A stretch of DNA of 64,000 bases from Aureimonas sp. Leaf324 (GCF_001423245.1 NZ_LMOH01000001.1:92563-156562), one strand, 5' to 3'; shown: positions 1 to 8,467, counted from the stretch's first letter. Notes: generated by a model not told the origin, from the sequence alone. Translations and numbers: made by a program.

Positions 1-1133
1 ACGCCGATTTCGGCAAGGAGGGCCTGCAGCACCTCGGAGGAGCGCGTCGCGTAGGACATCTGTGGCACGCGGATCGTGGTCTTGAACCCATCGGGATAGC
101 CGGCCTCCGCCAGCAGCGCCTTGGCGGCGTTTGGGTCGTAGGGCGCCACGCCGGTCAGGTCGCGATAGCCCGGGTCGTTCGGCGTGTAGTGACTGCCGAT
201 CGGCTGGCCGAACCCGTTCATCGCGGCCTCCACGAGCCCCGCCCGGTCGACCGCCATCATCAGCGCGCGGCGTACCCGCGGATCGTCGAAGGGCTTGCGC
301 CGGGCATTCATGCCGGCGACGACCTTCAGCTCGGTGTTGCCGACGACGCTCGCGAGGCGCGCGTCGCCTTCGAAGCTCTTGTAGAGTTCGGTCGCGATGA
401 ACTCGGGGATCGCGTCGACATCGCCGGAACGGATCGCCGTCGCCTGCGCCTGCGGGTCGGCGATGAAGCGGAACTCGGCACTCGCCAGCGCCGGACGGTT
501 CGCCTCGTCCCAGTAGCGCTCCGCGCGCTCCAGCCGCACACGATCGCCCGGCCGCCACTCGGCGAAGCGGAACGGGCCCGTGCCGACCGGCTGCGAGCGG
601 TTGGTCTCGGCCGAACCCGGCTCGACCATGACCGAGGCGGGCCAAGCCAGCCAGTAGAGAAGGTTGGCGGACGGCTCCTTCAACCGCAGCACGAGCGTCG
701 CGGCGTCGGGCGTCTCGATGCTGTCGATGACCTGGAAGAACTGCTTCTGGGGATTGGTCGACGTCTCGCCGCGCGCCCGGTCGAGAGTGAACTTCGCGGT
801 ACTGGAATCGAAGCGCACGCCGTTGTGGAAGGTCACGTTCTCGCGAAGGCGGAACGTGATCGTCCGGCTATCGTCGGACATCGTCCAGCCGGTCGCGAGC
901 TGGGGCAGGACCTTTCCGTCCGCGTCGATGCGGGTCAGCCCCTCGAAGACGTTCTGCCAGACGACCTGTCCGATAGCCACGGGCGCGGCGATGGTCGGGT
1001 CGAGACCGGCAGGCTCGATGCTCATCCCGAGGCGGATCGAATCGCGCGGCTCCGCCGATGCGGCGCTCGCGATGCCAAGCAGCATCACTGCGCCGGCCAT
1101 GAGGGTCAGGAGACGGGACGAGAACATCGGCAT
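1..1133 (-). CDS. ABC transporter substrate-binding protein, SBP_bac_5 (peptide/nickel) type; 3' end outside window
   Basis: Periplasmic solute receptor of the DppA/OppA/NikA family, which delivers ligand to an ABC importer. The open frame begins with MPMFSSRLLTLMAGAVM, a Sec signal peptide with a likely cut after ASA near residue 27. Family-typical stretches follow: SIEPAGLDPT, VWQNVFEGL, FRLRENVTFHNG and a later PYDPNAAKALLAEAGYPDG. The frame is still open at base 1, so about 377 residues are visible of a family length of roughly 500-550. It is divergent from the siderophore-interacting protein, with a RirA-like box between them, so an iron-chelate ligand is possible, but peptide transport is the default family role. 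The start at 1133 has GGAG-rich sequence upstream. Confidence 0.85.
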   Translation of the reverse strand, partial: MPMFSSRLLTLMAGAVMLLGIASAASAEPRDSIRLGMSIEPAGLDPTIAAPVAIGQVVWQNVFEGLTRIDADGKVLPQLATGWTMSDDSRTITFRLRENVTFHNGVRFDSSTAKFTLDRARGETSTNPQKQFFQVIDSIETPDAATLVLRLKEPSANLLYWLAWPASVMVEPGSAETNRSQPVGTGPFRFAEWRPGDRVRLERAERYWDEANRPALASAEFRFIADPQAQATAIRSGDVDAIPEFIATELYKSFEGDARLASVVGNTELKVVAGMNARRKPFDDPRVRRALMMAVDRAGLVEAAMNGFGQPIGSHYTPNDPGYRDLTGVAPYDPNAAKALLAEAGYPDGFKTTIRVPQMSYATRSSEVLQALLAEIG

Positions 1134-1266
1134 GTCTGTAGGTCTCCCCTCCACGACGCACACGGCGCCGTTCGAGCTCTTCGCAGCGGCGGCCATAGGC
1201 ATCATAAGCCCCCGCGAAAGTCGAGAGTGCGATGCGAAGAAACCGTCGTCCCCAGCCCGCTTAAAC

Positions 1267-1283
1267 TTGACTATTGAAGTCAA
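1267..1283. promoter_or_regulatory. Putative RirA iron-responsive operator (IRO box)
   Basis: A perfect 6-bp inverted repeat, TTGACT-ATTGA-AGTCAA, contains the TGA-N9-TCA core described for RirA, the Rrf2-family iron regulator of Rhizobiales. It lies 36 bp upstream of the ATG of the ferric-siderophore reductase and in the divergent region shared with the binding-protein gene. The core alone is common by chance; the full arms and the position before an iron gene raise the likelihood. Confidence 0.55.
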
Positions 1284-1318
1284 CAAATCGTAGGCCGGAT
1301 CATCGAAGGAGAGCCGGC

Positions 1319-2455
1319 ATGGACCAGATCGACACAAGCGCTTCGCCCGTTCCGGCGACGGATCAGTCGCGGCGGCTGACCGCGCGTCTGACCGCCCCCG
1401 TCTCCGACCGCGAGGCGTTTCTCGGTCATCTTCTGGAGCATCTCGACGAGGACTGGTTGGGGCCGATCGATCCAGACAATGAAACGTGTCTCACGGTCTA
1501 CGATTGCGAGACCCGGTTGCGCTTTTCCGGCGAGGTCCTGTCGGTCGTCGTGAACGGGCAGGAGGCCGGGCAGCACGGCGTCGCCAAGGGCGTCATCGCC
1601 TACTATCTCCAGCACATCCTCGGCGACGCCTGCCCGCCGCTCGTCTGGAGCGGCGACGGGGCCGACACGAGGGAACTTGCTCACTTCCGCGAGATGCGCG
1701 TCGTCTCGGCCCATCAGGTGACGCCGCACATGCGGCGTGTCCGCCTGGCGGGCCGCTACCTGGCGCGATTTGCGACCGGCGGCCTCCACGTGCGGCTCCT
1801 GTTTCCGCCGAAGGGGCGCGCGCCGGTCTGGCCTCACGCCGGTCCCGCCGCGCTGCCCGTCTGGCCGCAAGGCGAGGACGAACTCGTCACCCGCGTCTAC
1901 ACGATCCGCCGCATCGATCCGGCCGCCGGCCATCTCGATATCGACGTCGTCCTCCACGATCCGCCCGGCGCCGGCTGCCGGTGGTCGCGCGAGGCCGCGC
2001 CCGGCGATCCCGTCGGCCTGCTGGGTCCGGGCGGCGGCGAGGTCGGCGAGGCCGAGCGATATCTACTTCTTGGCGACGAGACGGCGCTGCCCGCGATCGC
2101 GCGCACGCTGGAGGAGATGCCCGCAAACGCGACCGGGCAAGCCATCATCGAGGTGGACGGACCTGCCGACGAGCAGGCGCTTGTCCATCCCCCAAGCATG
2201 ACCCTGCGCTGGCTGCATCGCAACGGCGCCCCGGCCGGCACCACGACGCTGCTGCAGGACGCGGCCCGATCCGCCGTCGCGGCCGGCGAGCCTGTGCCCT
2301 TCGTCTGGGCGGGATGCGAGTTCGAGGCCTTCAAGGCCATCCGCCGCTTCTGCCGCAAGGATCTCGGGCTGAAGAAGAACCAGCACCTCGTCGTCGCCTA
2401 CTGGCGGCGGGGTCGCCGGCAGGACGACGAGCCCGCCGGCGACGACGAGGGTTGA
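1319..2455 (+). CDS. Siderophore-interacting protein (ferric-siderophore reductase) with N-terminal DUF2218 domain
   Basis: Cytosolic flavin-dependent reductase of the ViuB/SIP family, expected to release iron from imported ferric siderophores. The 378 residues show an N-terminal DUF2218-like region (about 18-100, with DREAFLGHLLEHLDEDW), then an FAD-binding siderophore-interacting domain opening with VSAHQVTPHMRRVRLAG (about 120-235), then the SIP C-terminal NAD(P)H domain ending with VWAGCEFEAFKAIRRF and LVVAYWRRG. The ATG at 1319 is preferred over the in-frame TTG at 1274 because GAAGGAGAG sits just before it and because the TTG falls inside the RirA-like box. Partner transporter genes are not certain; the divergent binding protein is a candidate. 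Confidence 0.88.
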   Translation: MDQIDTSASPVPATDQSRRLTARLTAPVSDREAFLGHLLEHLDEDWLGPIDPDNETCLTVYDCETRLRFSGEVLSVVVNGQEAGQHGVAKGVIAYYLQHILGDACPPLVWSGDGADTRELAHFREMRVVSAHQVTPHMRRVRLAGRYLARFATGGLHVRLLFPPKGRAPVWPHAGPAALPVWPQGEDELVTRVYTIRRIDPAAGHLDIDVVLHDPPGAGCRWSREAAPGDPVGLLGPGGGEVGEAERYLLLGDETALPAIARTLEEMPANATGQAIIEVDGPADEQALVHPPSMTLRWLHRNGAPAGTTTLLQDAARSAVAAGEPVPFVWAGCEFEAFKAIRRFCRKDLGLKKNQHLVVAYWRRGRRQDDEPAGDDEG

Positions 2456-2458
2456 GGC

Positions 2459-3493
2459 TCAGGCCGTCAGGACGACCTTGACGCTCTGGCTGCGATCGAG
2501 CGCCAGGCGGAAAGCATCCGGCGCATCGGTCAGCGGCCGGCGCGCGGTGACGATCGACAGGACGTCGACCTTGCCCTCGGAGATCAGACCGACCGCTTCG
2601 GCAAACTCCACGTCGAAGCGGAACGAGCCGAGAAGGTCGAGTTCCTTCGACATGACCGAGTTCGCGGGGATCGGCAGCGGTCCCGCGGCGAGGTTGCCCA
2701 CCTGGACCACTATGCCGCCGCGGCGCACGTTCTGGATCGCCGAGGACAGGCCTGCCGGCGTGCCGGATACCTCGAACACGACGTCTGGCGGCGTGATCTT
2801 CGAGAAGCCCTCGTCATCCTTCGACAGGTCGATCACCTCGTCGGCGCCGAGCTTGGTCGCGAAGGCAAGCGGGGCGGCCGCCATGTCGACGACGGTGAGT
2901 CGGCCGGCCCCCTTCAGACGGGCCGACAGGAGCGTGAAGAGGCCGATCGGTCCCGCGCCGACAATCGCGACCGACTTACCCGTCAGATCGCCCGCACGCT
3001 TCACGGCATGAAGGCAGACCGCCAGCGGCTCGGCCAGCGCGGCGGCCTCGATCGCGACGTGGTCCGGCACCGGCACACACTGGCCGGGCGTCGTATCGAA
3101 GAAGCTGGAAAAGCCGCCCTGCATATGCGGGTTCTTCGAGGCGGAGCCCATGAAGAAGACGTTTTCGCAGAGATTCGCCCGTCCTTCGCGGCAGCGGGGG
3201 CAATGGCCGCAGGGACGGAACGGGTTCACCGCGACGCGCGTGCCCGGCTGGAGACCGGTCACCTCGGAGCCCACGGCCTCGACCACGCCGGAAATCTCGT
3301 GGCCGAGCACCAGCGGCTCGCGCACGACGTAGTCGCCCGTCTTGCCGTGGCGGAAGTAGTGCATGTCCGAGCCGCAGATGCCGCCGGCACCGAAGCGGAT
3401 ACGAACGAGGCCGGGGGCGAGATCCCCGAGGTCGCGGTCCACGACCCGAAGGTCCTCTGCGCTGAAGATGGTCGCTGCGCGCGCGGTCGTCAT
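2459..3493 (-). CDS. idnD: Zinc-dependent L-idonate 5-dehydrogenase-like alcohol dehydrogenase
   Basis: Medium-chain zinc dehydrogenase, 344 residues, probably oxidising a sugar acid such as L-idonate to 5-keto-D-gluconate. Catalytic zinc motif GICGSDMHYFRHG and GHE are present, as is the structural zinc loop PCGHCPRCREGRANLCENV with four cysteines, and the Rossmann motif VGAGPIGLF near residue 175. Its ATG overlaps the stop of the TRAP large permease as ATGA, so it is translationally coupled and last in the operon. The frame stays open far upstream (to about 5284), but that is a high-GC artefact. The substrate is inferred from similarity to IdnD and the TRAP context; D-galactonate- or threonate-type acids are alternatives. 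Confidence 0.75.
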   Translation of the reverse strand: MTTARAATIFSAEDLRVVDRDLGDLAPGLVRIRFGAGGICGSDMHYFRHGKTGDYVVREPLVLGHEISGVVEAVGSEVTGLQPGTRVAVNPFRPCGHCPRCREGRANLCENVFFMGSASKNPHMQGGFSSFFDTTPGQCVPVPDHVAIEAAALAEPLAVCLHAVKRAGDLTGKSVAIVGAGPIGLFTLLSARLKGAGRLTVVDMAAAPLAFATKLGADEVIDLSKDDEGFSKITPPDVVFEVSGTPAGLSSAIQNVRRGGIVVQVGNLAAGPLPIPANSVMSKELDLLGSFRFDVEFAEAVGLISEGKVDVLSIVTARRPLTDAPDAFRLALDRSQSVKVVLTA

Positions 3494-4896
3494 TGGATCA
3501 GTCCCATCTGAGTCGGAAGCCAGAGCGTTACTATGGGGAAGAAGGTGATGACCAGAAGGGCGAGGAACAATGGCACCAGCCAGGGCAGGATCGCCATCGT
3601 CGTTCGCTCGACCGAGAGCTTGGCCACCCGCGACAGGACGAAGAGCACCATGCCGAGCGGCGGGTGGAGAAGGCCGATCATCAGGTTCAGCGTCAGGATC
3701 AGCCCGAAATGCACGGGGTCGATGCCGAGGCGCAGCGCGATCGGCAAGAGGATCGGCACGACGATGGTGATCGCGGCGATCGTGTCGAGGAAGCAGCCGA
3801 CGACGAGGAGCAGGATGTTGACGAGGATCAGGAAGACGACCGGGTTGTCGGTGATCGACAGGATCGCATCGGACATCAGCTGCGCCGCCTGACTGACGGT
3901 GAGGAGCCAGGCGAAGACCGACGCCGCGGTCACGATGAAGAGCACCGAGGCCGTCGTCTCGATCGTGTCGAAGCTCGCCTTGGCCAGCGTGCGGAAGGTC
4001 ATCGTGCGGTAGCGCACGAGGCCGAGGAACAGCGACCAGATCACCGCCGCGACGGCGGCTTCCGTCGGCGTGAACCAACCCATGGTCATGCCGCCGATCA
4101 GGATGACCGGGGTCATCAGCGCCATCACGGCCGAGAAGTCGTAGTACCAGTCGAGTGCCACCAGTGCGGCGAGCGCGATCAGCACCGAGAGGTTGAGCGA
4201 CAGGCCGAGGTGCACGAGCACGTAGACCGAGATCGGGAAGCTCGCGACGACGAGGATCTCGATCGAGGCCGACAGGAGCCGGCGCATCTCGAAGGGCGTG
4301 TCGGCGCCCCAGCCCTTGCGGTAGGCGAAGACCGCGACCGTCAGCATCATCAGGACGGTCATCACGACGCCCGGGATGATGCCGGCCATGAACAGCGCGC
4401 CGATCGAGACATTGGCCATCATGCCGTAGATCACGAAGGGCAGGGACGGCGGGAAGATCGGCCCGAGCGTCGCCGAGGCGGCGGTGACGCCGACGGCGGC
4501 CTCGACGGGATAGCCGTGGTCCTTCATCGCCTTGATCTCGATGGTGCCGATGCCTGCGGCATCCGCCAACGCGGTGCCCGACATGCCCGAGAAGATCACC
4601 GAGCCGATGATGTTGACCTGCGCGAGGCCGCCCTTCATCCAGCCGACAAGCGCCACAGCGAAGGCGTAGATGCGGCCGGTGACGCCGGCGATGTTCATCA
4701 GGTTGCCGGCGAGGATGAAGAAGGGGACCGCCAGCAGCGGAAAGCTCTCGACGCCGGCCATCATCCGCTGCGCGATGATGATGTCCGGGGCGACGCCGTA
4801 GACGGCGAGGTAGAGGCCCGAGGCGACGAACATCGAGACGGCGACGGGAACGCCCACCACCATGAGGACCAGGAAGGCTCCGATCAGCACGAACAT
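3490..4896 (-). CDS. dctM: TRAP transporter large permease (DctM family)
   Basis: The 12-TM-type membrane subunit that carries out Na+-driven uptake of an organic or sugar acid presented by the DctP protein. It has 468 residues, somewhat longer than the usual 425-430. Characteristic stretches are the N-terminal MFVLIGAFLVLMVVGVP, FFILAGNLMN, SVIFSGMSGTALADAAGIG, the FTPTEAAV motif and the C-terminal LHPPLGMVLF. The extra length lies around LDWYYDFSAVMALMTPV before GWFTPTEA. It follows the small permease after 3 bp and overlaps the downstream dehydrogenase start, in one operon with the GntR regulator. Confidence 0.93.
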   Translation of the reverse strand: MFVLIGAFLVLMVVGVPVAVSMFVASGLYLAVYGVAPDIIIAQRMMAGVESFPLLAVPFFILAGNLMNIAGVTGRIYAFAVALVGWMKGGLAQVNIIGSVIFSGMSGTALADAAGIGTIEIKAMKDHGYPVEAAVGVTAASATLGPIFPPSLPFVIYGMMANVSIGALFMAGIIPGVVMTVLMMLTVAVFAYRKGWGADTPFEMRRLLSASIEILVVASFPISVYVLVHLGLSLNLSVLIALAALVALDWYYDFSAVMALMTPVILIGGMTMGWFTPTEAAVAAVIWSLFLGLVRYRTMTFRTLAKASFDTIETTASVLFIVTAASVFAWLLTVSQAAQLMSDAILSITDNPVVFLILVNILLLVVGCFLDTIAAITIVVPILLPIALRLGIDPVHFGLILTLNLMIGLLHPPLGMVLFVLSRVAKLSVERTTMAILPWLVPLFLALLVITFFPIVTLWLPTQMGLIQ

Positions 4897-4899
4897 GGC

Positions 4900-5472
4900 T
4901 TACTCTCCCAGGCCGTCGAATGCGCCGGGGCGCTCGAGCACGGAATAGCCCCGCCGCCAGTTCCCCCAGGCGACCTGGATCGCTCGCAGCAGCATCAGCA
5001 CGAAGGCGGCGAACACGGTCCAGAAGATGATCGAGCGCGGCAGGTCGATCGTGACCATCCGCTCGCGCGACACGATGTTGACGTAGCGCCAGAGGAGGTA
5101 GGCGGCGTAGGCGAAGAAGGCGATGCGCAGGACGTCGACGAAGGTCGAGAGCGCGCGGGCGAGGCCCGCCGGAATGTAGTGGTAGAGGACGTCCACCTGA
5201 ATGTGTCGCGACATGCGCACACAGGCGACGGCGCCGAGGAAGACGACGACGATCAGGCAGTTGATCGCGATCTCCTCGGTCCATGCGAGAGAGTTGTTGA
5301 GGACGTAGCGGGTAAAGAACTGCAGGAAGACGCAGACCGCCATGCCCCAGAAGACGAGCAGCGTTAGCCAGTCCTCGAAGGCATAGGGGCTGAGGTCGGC
5401 GGTCGGGCTTTCGTCCTCGAACGCGTGCGCGATCTCTTCGGGGGTCGTCTGGGTATGATGCTCTGCGGCCAT
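4900..5472 (-). CDS. dctQ: TRAP transporter small permease (DctQ family)
   Basis: Small four-helix membrane subunit of a tripartite TRAP transporter, 190 residues. Hydrophobic segments run from about LTLLVFWGMAVCVFLQFF through IIFWTVFAAFVLMLLRAI. The family-typical LAWTEEIAINCLIVVVFLG follows the first helix, and RMSRHIQVDVLY starts the third region. An acidic N-terminal tail of about 30 residues (HAFEDESPTADLSPYAFED) precedes the first helix. The ATG at 5472 is chosen because GGGAG precedes it and because longer versions read into the intercistronic stem-loop. Confidence 0.9.
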   Translation of the reverse strand: MAAEHHTQTTPEEIAHAFEDESPTADLSPYAFEDWLTLLVFWGMAVCVFLQFFTRYVLNNSLAWTEEIAINCLIVVVFLGAVACVRMSRHIQVDVLYHYIPAGLARALSTFVDVLRIAFFAYAAYLLWRYVNIVSRERMVTIDLPRSIIFWTVFAAFVLMLLRAIQVAWGNWRRGYSVLERPGAFDGLGE

Positions 5473-5535
5473 GACGGCTCCCTGGCGGGCGCGCGAGGCT
5501 CCGCCTGTCGTTCGGCTCTTCGGAGATAAGGCGAG

Positions 5536-5565
5536 CCGCCGCGCTCCGGTCGGGAAGCGCGGCGG
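5536..5565 (-). promoter_or_regulatory. Intercistronic stem-loop after dctP
   Basis: Ten perfectly paired bases, CCGCCGCGCT and AGCGCGGCGG, around a 10-base loop, in the 104-bp gap between dctP and dctQ. No T run follows on the transcript strand, so it is more likely a 3'-end stabiliser or partial attenuator than a full terminator. Similar elements follow other binding-protein genes in this window. Confidence 0.55.
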
Positions 5566-5576
5566 ACCAGCGAGGT

Positions 5577-6551
5577 TTATTGGACGGCGCGGATCGCGTC
5601 GTAGTCGGCCTGGCGGTAGCCGTAGGTTTCGAGCGGCGCCTTCTCTTTCACGTTCTTCTCGAAGTCGGCCTTGTCGACCTCGACGACGTTCAGCCCCTTG
5701 TCCTTGAAGGTCTGGACGAGGCTCGCCTCGCGCTGCTGCACGATCTTGGTGGCCCGCTCGGCGGCCTCGAGCATCACGTCGGTGAAGATCGTCTTGTCCT
5801 CGTCTGACAGCGAGGCCCAGCGGCTTTGCGACACCACCGTGTTGAGGTGGTCGACGATGTGGCCGGTGAGGGCGATCGTCTTCTGAACCTCGTAGAACTT
5901 CTTCGCTTCGATCGCCGTCAGCGGATTCTCCTGCGCTTCGACCGTGCCGTTCTGAAGCGCGAGGTAAACCTCGGCGAAGGCGATCGGCGCGGTGTTGGCG
6001 CCGCAGGCGCGCGGCATCGCCAGATAGGCCGGCACGTCCGGCACGCGCATCTTGAGGCCCGCGAGATCGGCGCAGGTCTTGATGTCCTTGTTCGCCGTCG
6101 TGTGCCGCGTGCCGTAGTAGGTCACGGCGGTGATGTGATGGCCGGACTCTTCCTCGTATCCCTTGGCAAGTTCGCGGAAGATGTCGCTCTTCGTATAGGC
6201 CAGCAGGTGTTCCGGGTTGCGGAAGATGTAGGGGTAGTAGGTCACGCCGATCGGGGTGAACTCGCGCGAGGCGAAGCTCGAACCGGAGATGATGATGTCG
6301 ACCGTGCCGAGCGTCAGGCCCTGGTTGAGATCGGCCTCCTTGCCGAGCTGCGACGCCGGGAAGACGTTGATCTCGTAGCGCCCGTCGGTGCGCTTCTTGA
6401 TCTCCTCGGCCGCCCAGACGGATTCTGTGTGGAAGGGCTCGGTCACCTCGTAGACGTGGCCCCAGGTCAGCTTGGTCTGCGCGAGCGCCGTGCCCGACAT
6501 CAAGGTCGCGACGGCAAGGGCGGCGAGCACCCAGGGTGCCTTGGTCGTCAT
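5577..6551 (-). CDS. dctP: TRAP transporter substrate-binding protein (DctP family)
   Basis: Periplasmic receptor of the TRAP system, 324 residues with a clear signal peptide, MTTKAPWVLAALAVATLMSG, cut after ALA near residue 24. Family landmarks are YEINVFPASQLGKE, GTVDIIISGSSF, GLKMRVPDVPAYL (with the conserved ligand-carboxylate arginine), NPLTAI and WASLSDEDKTIF. The ATG overlaps the upstream regulator stop as ATGA. It is the first transport gene of the GntR-DctP-DctQ-DctM-dehydrogenase operon; with an idonate-type dehydrogenase, the ligand is probably a sugar acid. Confidence 0.93.
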   Translation of the reverse strand: MTTKAPWVLAALAVATLMSGTALAQTKLTWGHVYEVTEPFHTESVWAAEEIKKRTDGRYEINVFPASQLGKEADLNQGLTLGTVDIIISGSSFASREFTPIGVTYYPYIFRNPEHLLAYTKSDIFRELAKGYEEESGHHITAVTYYGTRHTTANKDIKTCADLAGLKMRVPDVPAYLAMPRACGANTAPIAFAEVYLALQNGTVEAQENPLTAIEAKKFYEVQKTIALTGHIVDHLNTVVSQSRWASLSDEDKTIFTDVMLEAAERATKIVQQREASLVQTFKDKGLNVVEVDKADFEKNVKEKAPLETYGYRQADYDAIRAVQ

Positions 6552-7336
6552 GTGTGGTTCCTCCCGTTGGGTCCGGCGCCGGCCTTCGTCGCGCGCCGCG
6601 TTGCAGGTGTGGCCGGCGTCCTCCCGACGGCCTTCCCGATGCCGGCGTCCTCGCCGAAACTATGTTGGAAACGGACCTGCGACTGGCGCAGGTGCTGGCG
6701 CATCGCGGCTTCGGCTGCCGCGGGATCGCCGGCGGCGATCGCATCGCGCACCGTGCGGTGCTCGGCATAGGCGACTTGCCAGGTCTGCCCGGTCTCGAAA
6801 TACTCCGACAGCCGGGCGAAGTACGGCGTCATCCGCTGGTCGAAGAGCTCTCCGATGAAGCGCGTGATGACCGCGTTGCCAAGGATGCCGGCGACGGCCA
6901 CGTGAAATTCCCGGTCCACGGCGATCGTCTCGGGGGAGGGATGGTCGCCGTTCTCCATCCGGCCGAGGATCGCGTCGAGGACGGCGACGTCCGCGGCGGT
7001 GGCCTTGGCCGCGGCCTCGCGGATCAGCGCGCTCTCGATCAGCTCGCGCGCCCGCAGAAGCTCGAACGGCCCCTCCACCTCATCCGACACCGGCTCGGTC
7101 GCCGGCGGCGCCGTGACGTAGATGCCCGAGCCGACCCGGATCCGGATGCGACCTTCGACCTCGAGCGCGATCAGCGCCTCGCGCACCGTGGGGCGCGAGA
7201 TGCCGAGCCGCTCGGCCAGTTCGCGCTCGGTCGGCATGCGATCACCGACCCCGTACTCACCGGACTCGATGAGGAGCCGCAGCTGGTCTGCGACCTGCCG
7301 GTAGAGGCGACGCGGTTCGATGGCCTTGAGGGGCAT
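6548..7336 (-). CDS. GntR/FadR-family transcriptional regulator
   Basis: DNA-binding regulator of 262 residues, expected to control the TRAP operon that it heads. The N-terminal winged helix-turn-helix includes PTERELAERLGISRPTVREAL (about 36-56). The rest is an all-helical FCD ligand domain with metal-ligand-like residues in VDREFHVAVAGILGN and a late EHRTVRDAI. The ATG at 7336 is used because upstream in-frame codons lie in the operator palindrome, and LKAIEPRRLYRQVADQL is a typical GntR N terminus. The stop overlaps dctP by 4 bp, indicating tight coupling and probable autoregulation. Confidence 0.9.
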   Translation of the reverse strand: MPLKAIEPRRLYRQVADQLRLLIESGEYGVGDRMPTERELAERLGISRPTVREALIALEVEGRIRIRVGSGIYVTAPPATEPVSDEVEGPFELLRARELIESALIREAAAKATAADVAVLDAILGRMENGDHPSPETIAVDREFHVAVAGILGNAVITRFIGELFDQRMTPYFARLSEYFETGQTWQVAYAEHRTVRDAIAAGDPAAAEAAMRQHLRQSQVRFQHSFGEDAGIGKAVGRTPATPATRRATKAGAGPNGRNHT

Positions 7337-7363
7337 GGTGCGATGCCCTCCCAAGCCTCGCGC

Positions 7364-7390
7364 TGGCCAATTGATCTGACCAATTGGCCA
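7364..7390. promoter_or_regulatory. Operator: 10-bp perfect inverted repeat upstream of the GntR gene
   Basis: TGGCCAATTG and CAATTGGCCA flank the 7-base centre ATCTGAC. The inner part reads close to the TTGGTC-N-GACCAA class bound by FadR-subfamily GntR proteins. It lies 27 bp upstream of the regulator start, in the only non-coding gap of this operon, and is the most likely autoregulatory operator. Confidence 0.65.
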
Positions 7391-7426
7391 GAGTGTGGCT
7401 GGGCGCACCGGTCACGTCAAGCCGCG

Positions 7427-8467
7427 TTAAGCTTTGCCTGCCAAGCCGAGGAAGCGGGCCGTGTCGGGATCGACCGGAATGCCTTCGACCGCGCGGCGCG
7501 TCTCGACGTCCCATTCACGATCGCCCGGCGCCATGACCCGGCCGCTCTCGACCGGGGGCACGGATCGGAGGGCGTCGAGATAACGGCGCATGCCCTCGGC
7601 GAAGAGCGCGGCGCCGGCGAAGCGCTGCGGATCGATCGCCAGGAAGAAGTGGCCCATGTTGCGCGGCGTCGAAACATCGACGTCGCCGACCATCGGGATG
7701 AAGTCGTGGTCCAGCGTCGTGCCGTTGAGGATGCCGGTGAGGAGGGTCGCGACGCCCGCCAGCGCCGCGCCCTTGAAGCCGTAACCTTCCCCACCGAGCG
7801 GCAGGAGCATCTCGGCCGCATGCGGATCGCGCGTCGCGTAGCCGGACGTGTCCGCCGCGACGCCTTCGGGCAGGGTCTGACCGAGCGAGCGATAGAGGAG
7901 CACGCGGTTCATCGGGATCGATGAGGTCGCCATGTCGAGAAGCCATGGCTTCTCGCCGGTAACCGGCGCTGCGAAGGCGAGGGGGTTCGTGCCGTGGAAG
8001 GCCTTCGTGCCGTCGAACAGGCCGACCACCGAATCGGTGTTGGTGGTGGCGAACCCGATCATGCCGGCCTCCGCGATCGCCACGGCATAGGCGCCCGCCG
8101 CGCCGAGATGCGAGGACCGGACCGCGCCCACCGCGCCGATGCCGCTCTCGCGGGCGAGTTCCACCGCGAACGCGGCGGCGCGGTAGCTCGTGAGATGACC
8201 GAGCCCGTCGTCGCCATTCACCGTGCCAGTCGCCGCCGCGGTGCGCTTGACCGTCACGTTGGGGCGCGGGTTGACCCGCCCGCCCGCCATCACCTTGCAG
8301 TAGTGCGGGACCAGGCGAACGCCGTGGCTGTCGACGCCGACGCGCGAGGCGTGCATTAGCGCGCGGGTCGTCGCCTCGACCGATTCGTCCGAGGCGCCGG
8401 CGCCCCGAAGGGCTGCCCTGACGCTGGCCTCGAGTTGCGCTGCGTCGACCAGAATGGCGCTCGTCAT
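7427..8467 (-). CDS. Ldh2-family (malate/L-lactate/ureidoglycolate-type) NAD(P)-dependent dehydrogenase
   Basis: 346-residue oxidoreductase of the YlbC/AllD/DlgD family, which reduces or oxidises 2-oxo/2-hydroxy acids, including 2,3-diketo-L-gulonate and sugar acids. The catalytic stretch is SRVGVDSHGVRLVPHY near residue 50; GDDGLGHLTSYRAA, SSHLGAAGAYA, TNTDSVVGLFDG and GGEGYGFKGAALA are conserved family blocks. The ATG at 8467 is chosen for the upstream GGGAGGAAACGGAC; a longer frame to 8542 lacks such a site. It is followed by the GntR operator region and is divergent from the hydroxyacid dehydrogenase gene. Its exact substrate is not evident. Confidence 0.87.
   Translation of the reverse strand: MTSAILVDAAQLEASVRAALRGAGASDESVEATTRALMHASRVGVDSHGVRLVPHYCKVMAGGRVNPRPNVTVKRTAAATGTVNGDDGLGHLTSYRAAAFAVELARESGIGAVGAVRSSHLGAAGAYAVAIAEAGMIGFATTNTDSVVGLFDGTKAFHGTNPLAFAAPVTGEKPWLLDMATSSIPMNRVLLYRSLGQTLPEGVAADTSGYATRDPHAAEMLLPLGGEGYGFKGAALAGVATLLTGILNGTTLDHDFIPMVGDVDVSTPRNMGHFFLAIDPQRFAGAALFAEGMRRYLDALRSVPPVESGRVMAPGDREWDVETRRAVEGIPVDPDTARFLGLAGKA

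Noticed and set aside
2459-5284. Apparent giant fusion of the L-idonate-type dehydrogenase with a 600-residue N-terminal part
   Set aside because: The upstream part is an out-of-frame reading of dctM; the ATG at 3493 overlaps the dctM stop as ATGA and gives a normal-length enzyme.
3493-5367. 624-residue open frame on the plus strand, rich in His, Asp, Arg and Glu
   Set aside because: It lies antisense to dctM and dctQ, has highly skewed composition typical of reversed high-GC coding sequence and no domain-like pattern.
4900-6768. Apparent fusion of dctQ with an upstream region
   Set aside because: The upstream part is an alternate frame of dctP and the intergenic hairpin; dctQ has its own ATG and ribosome site at 5472.
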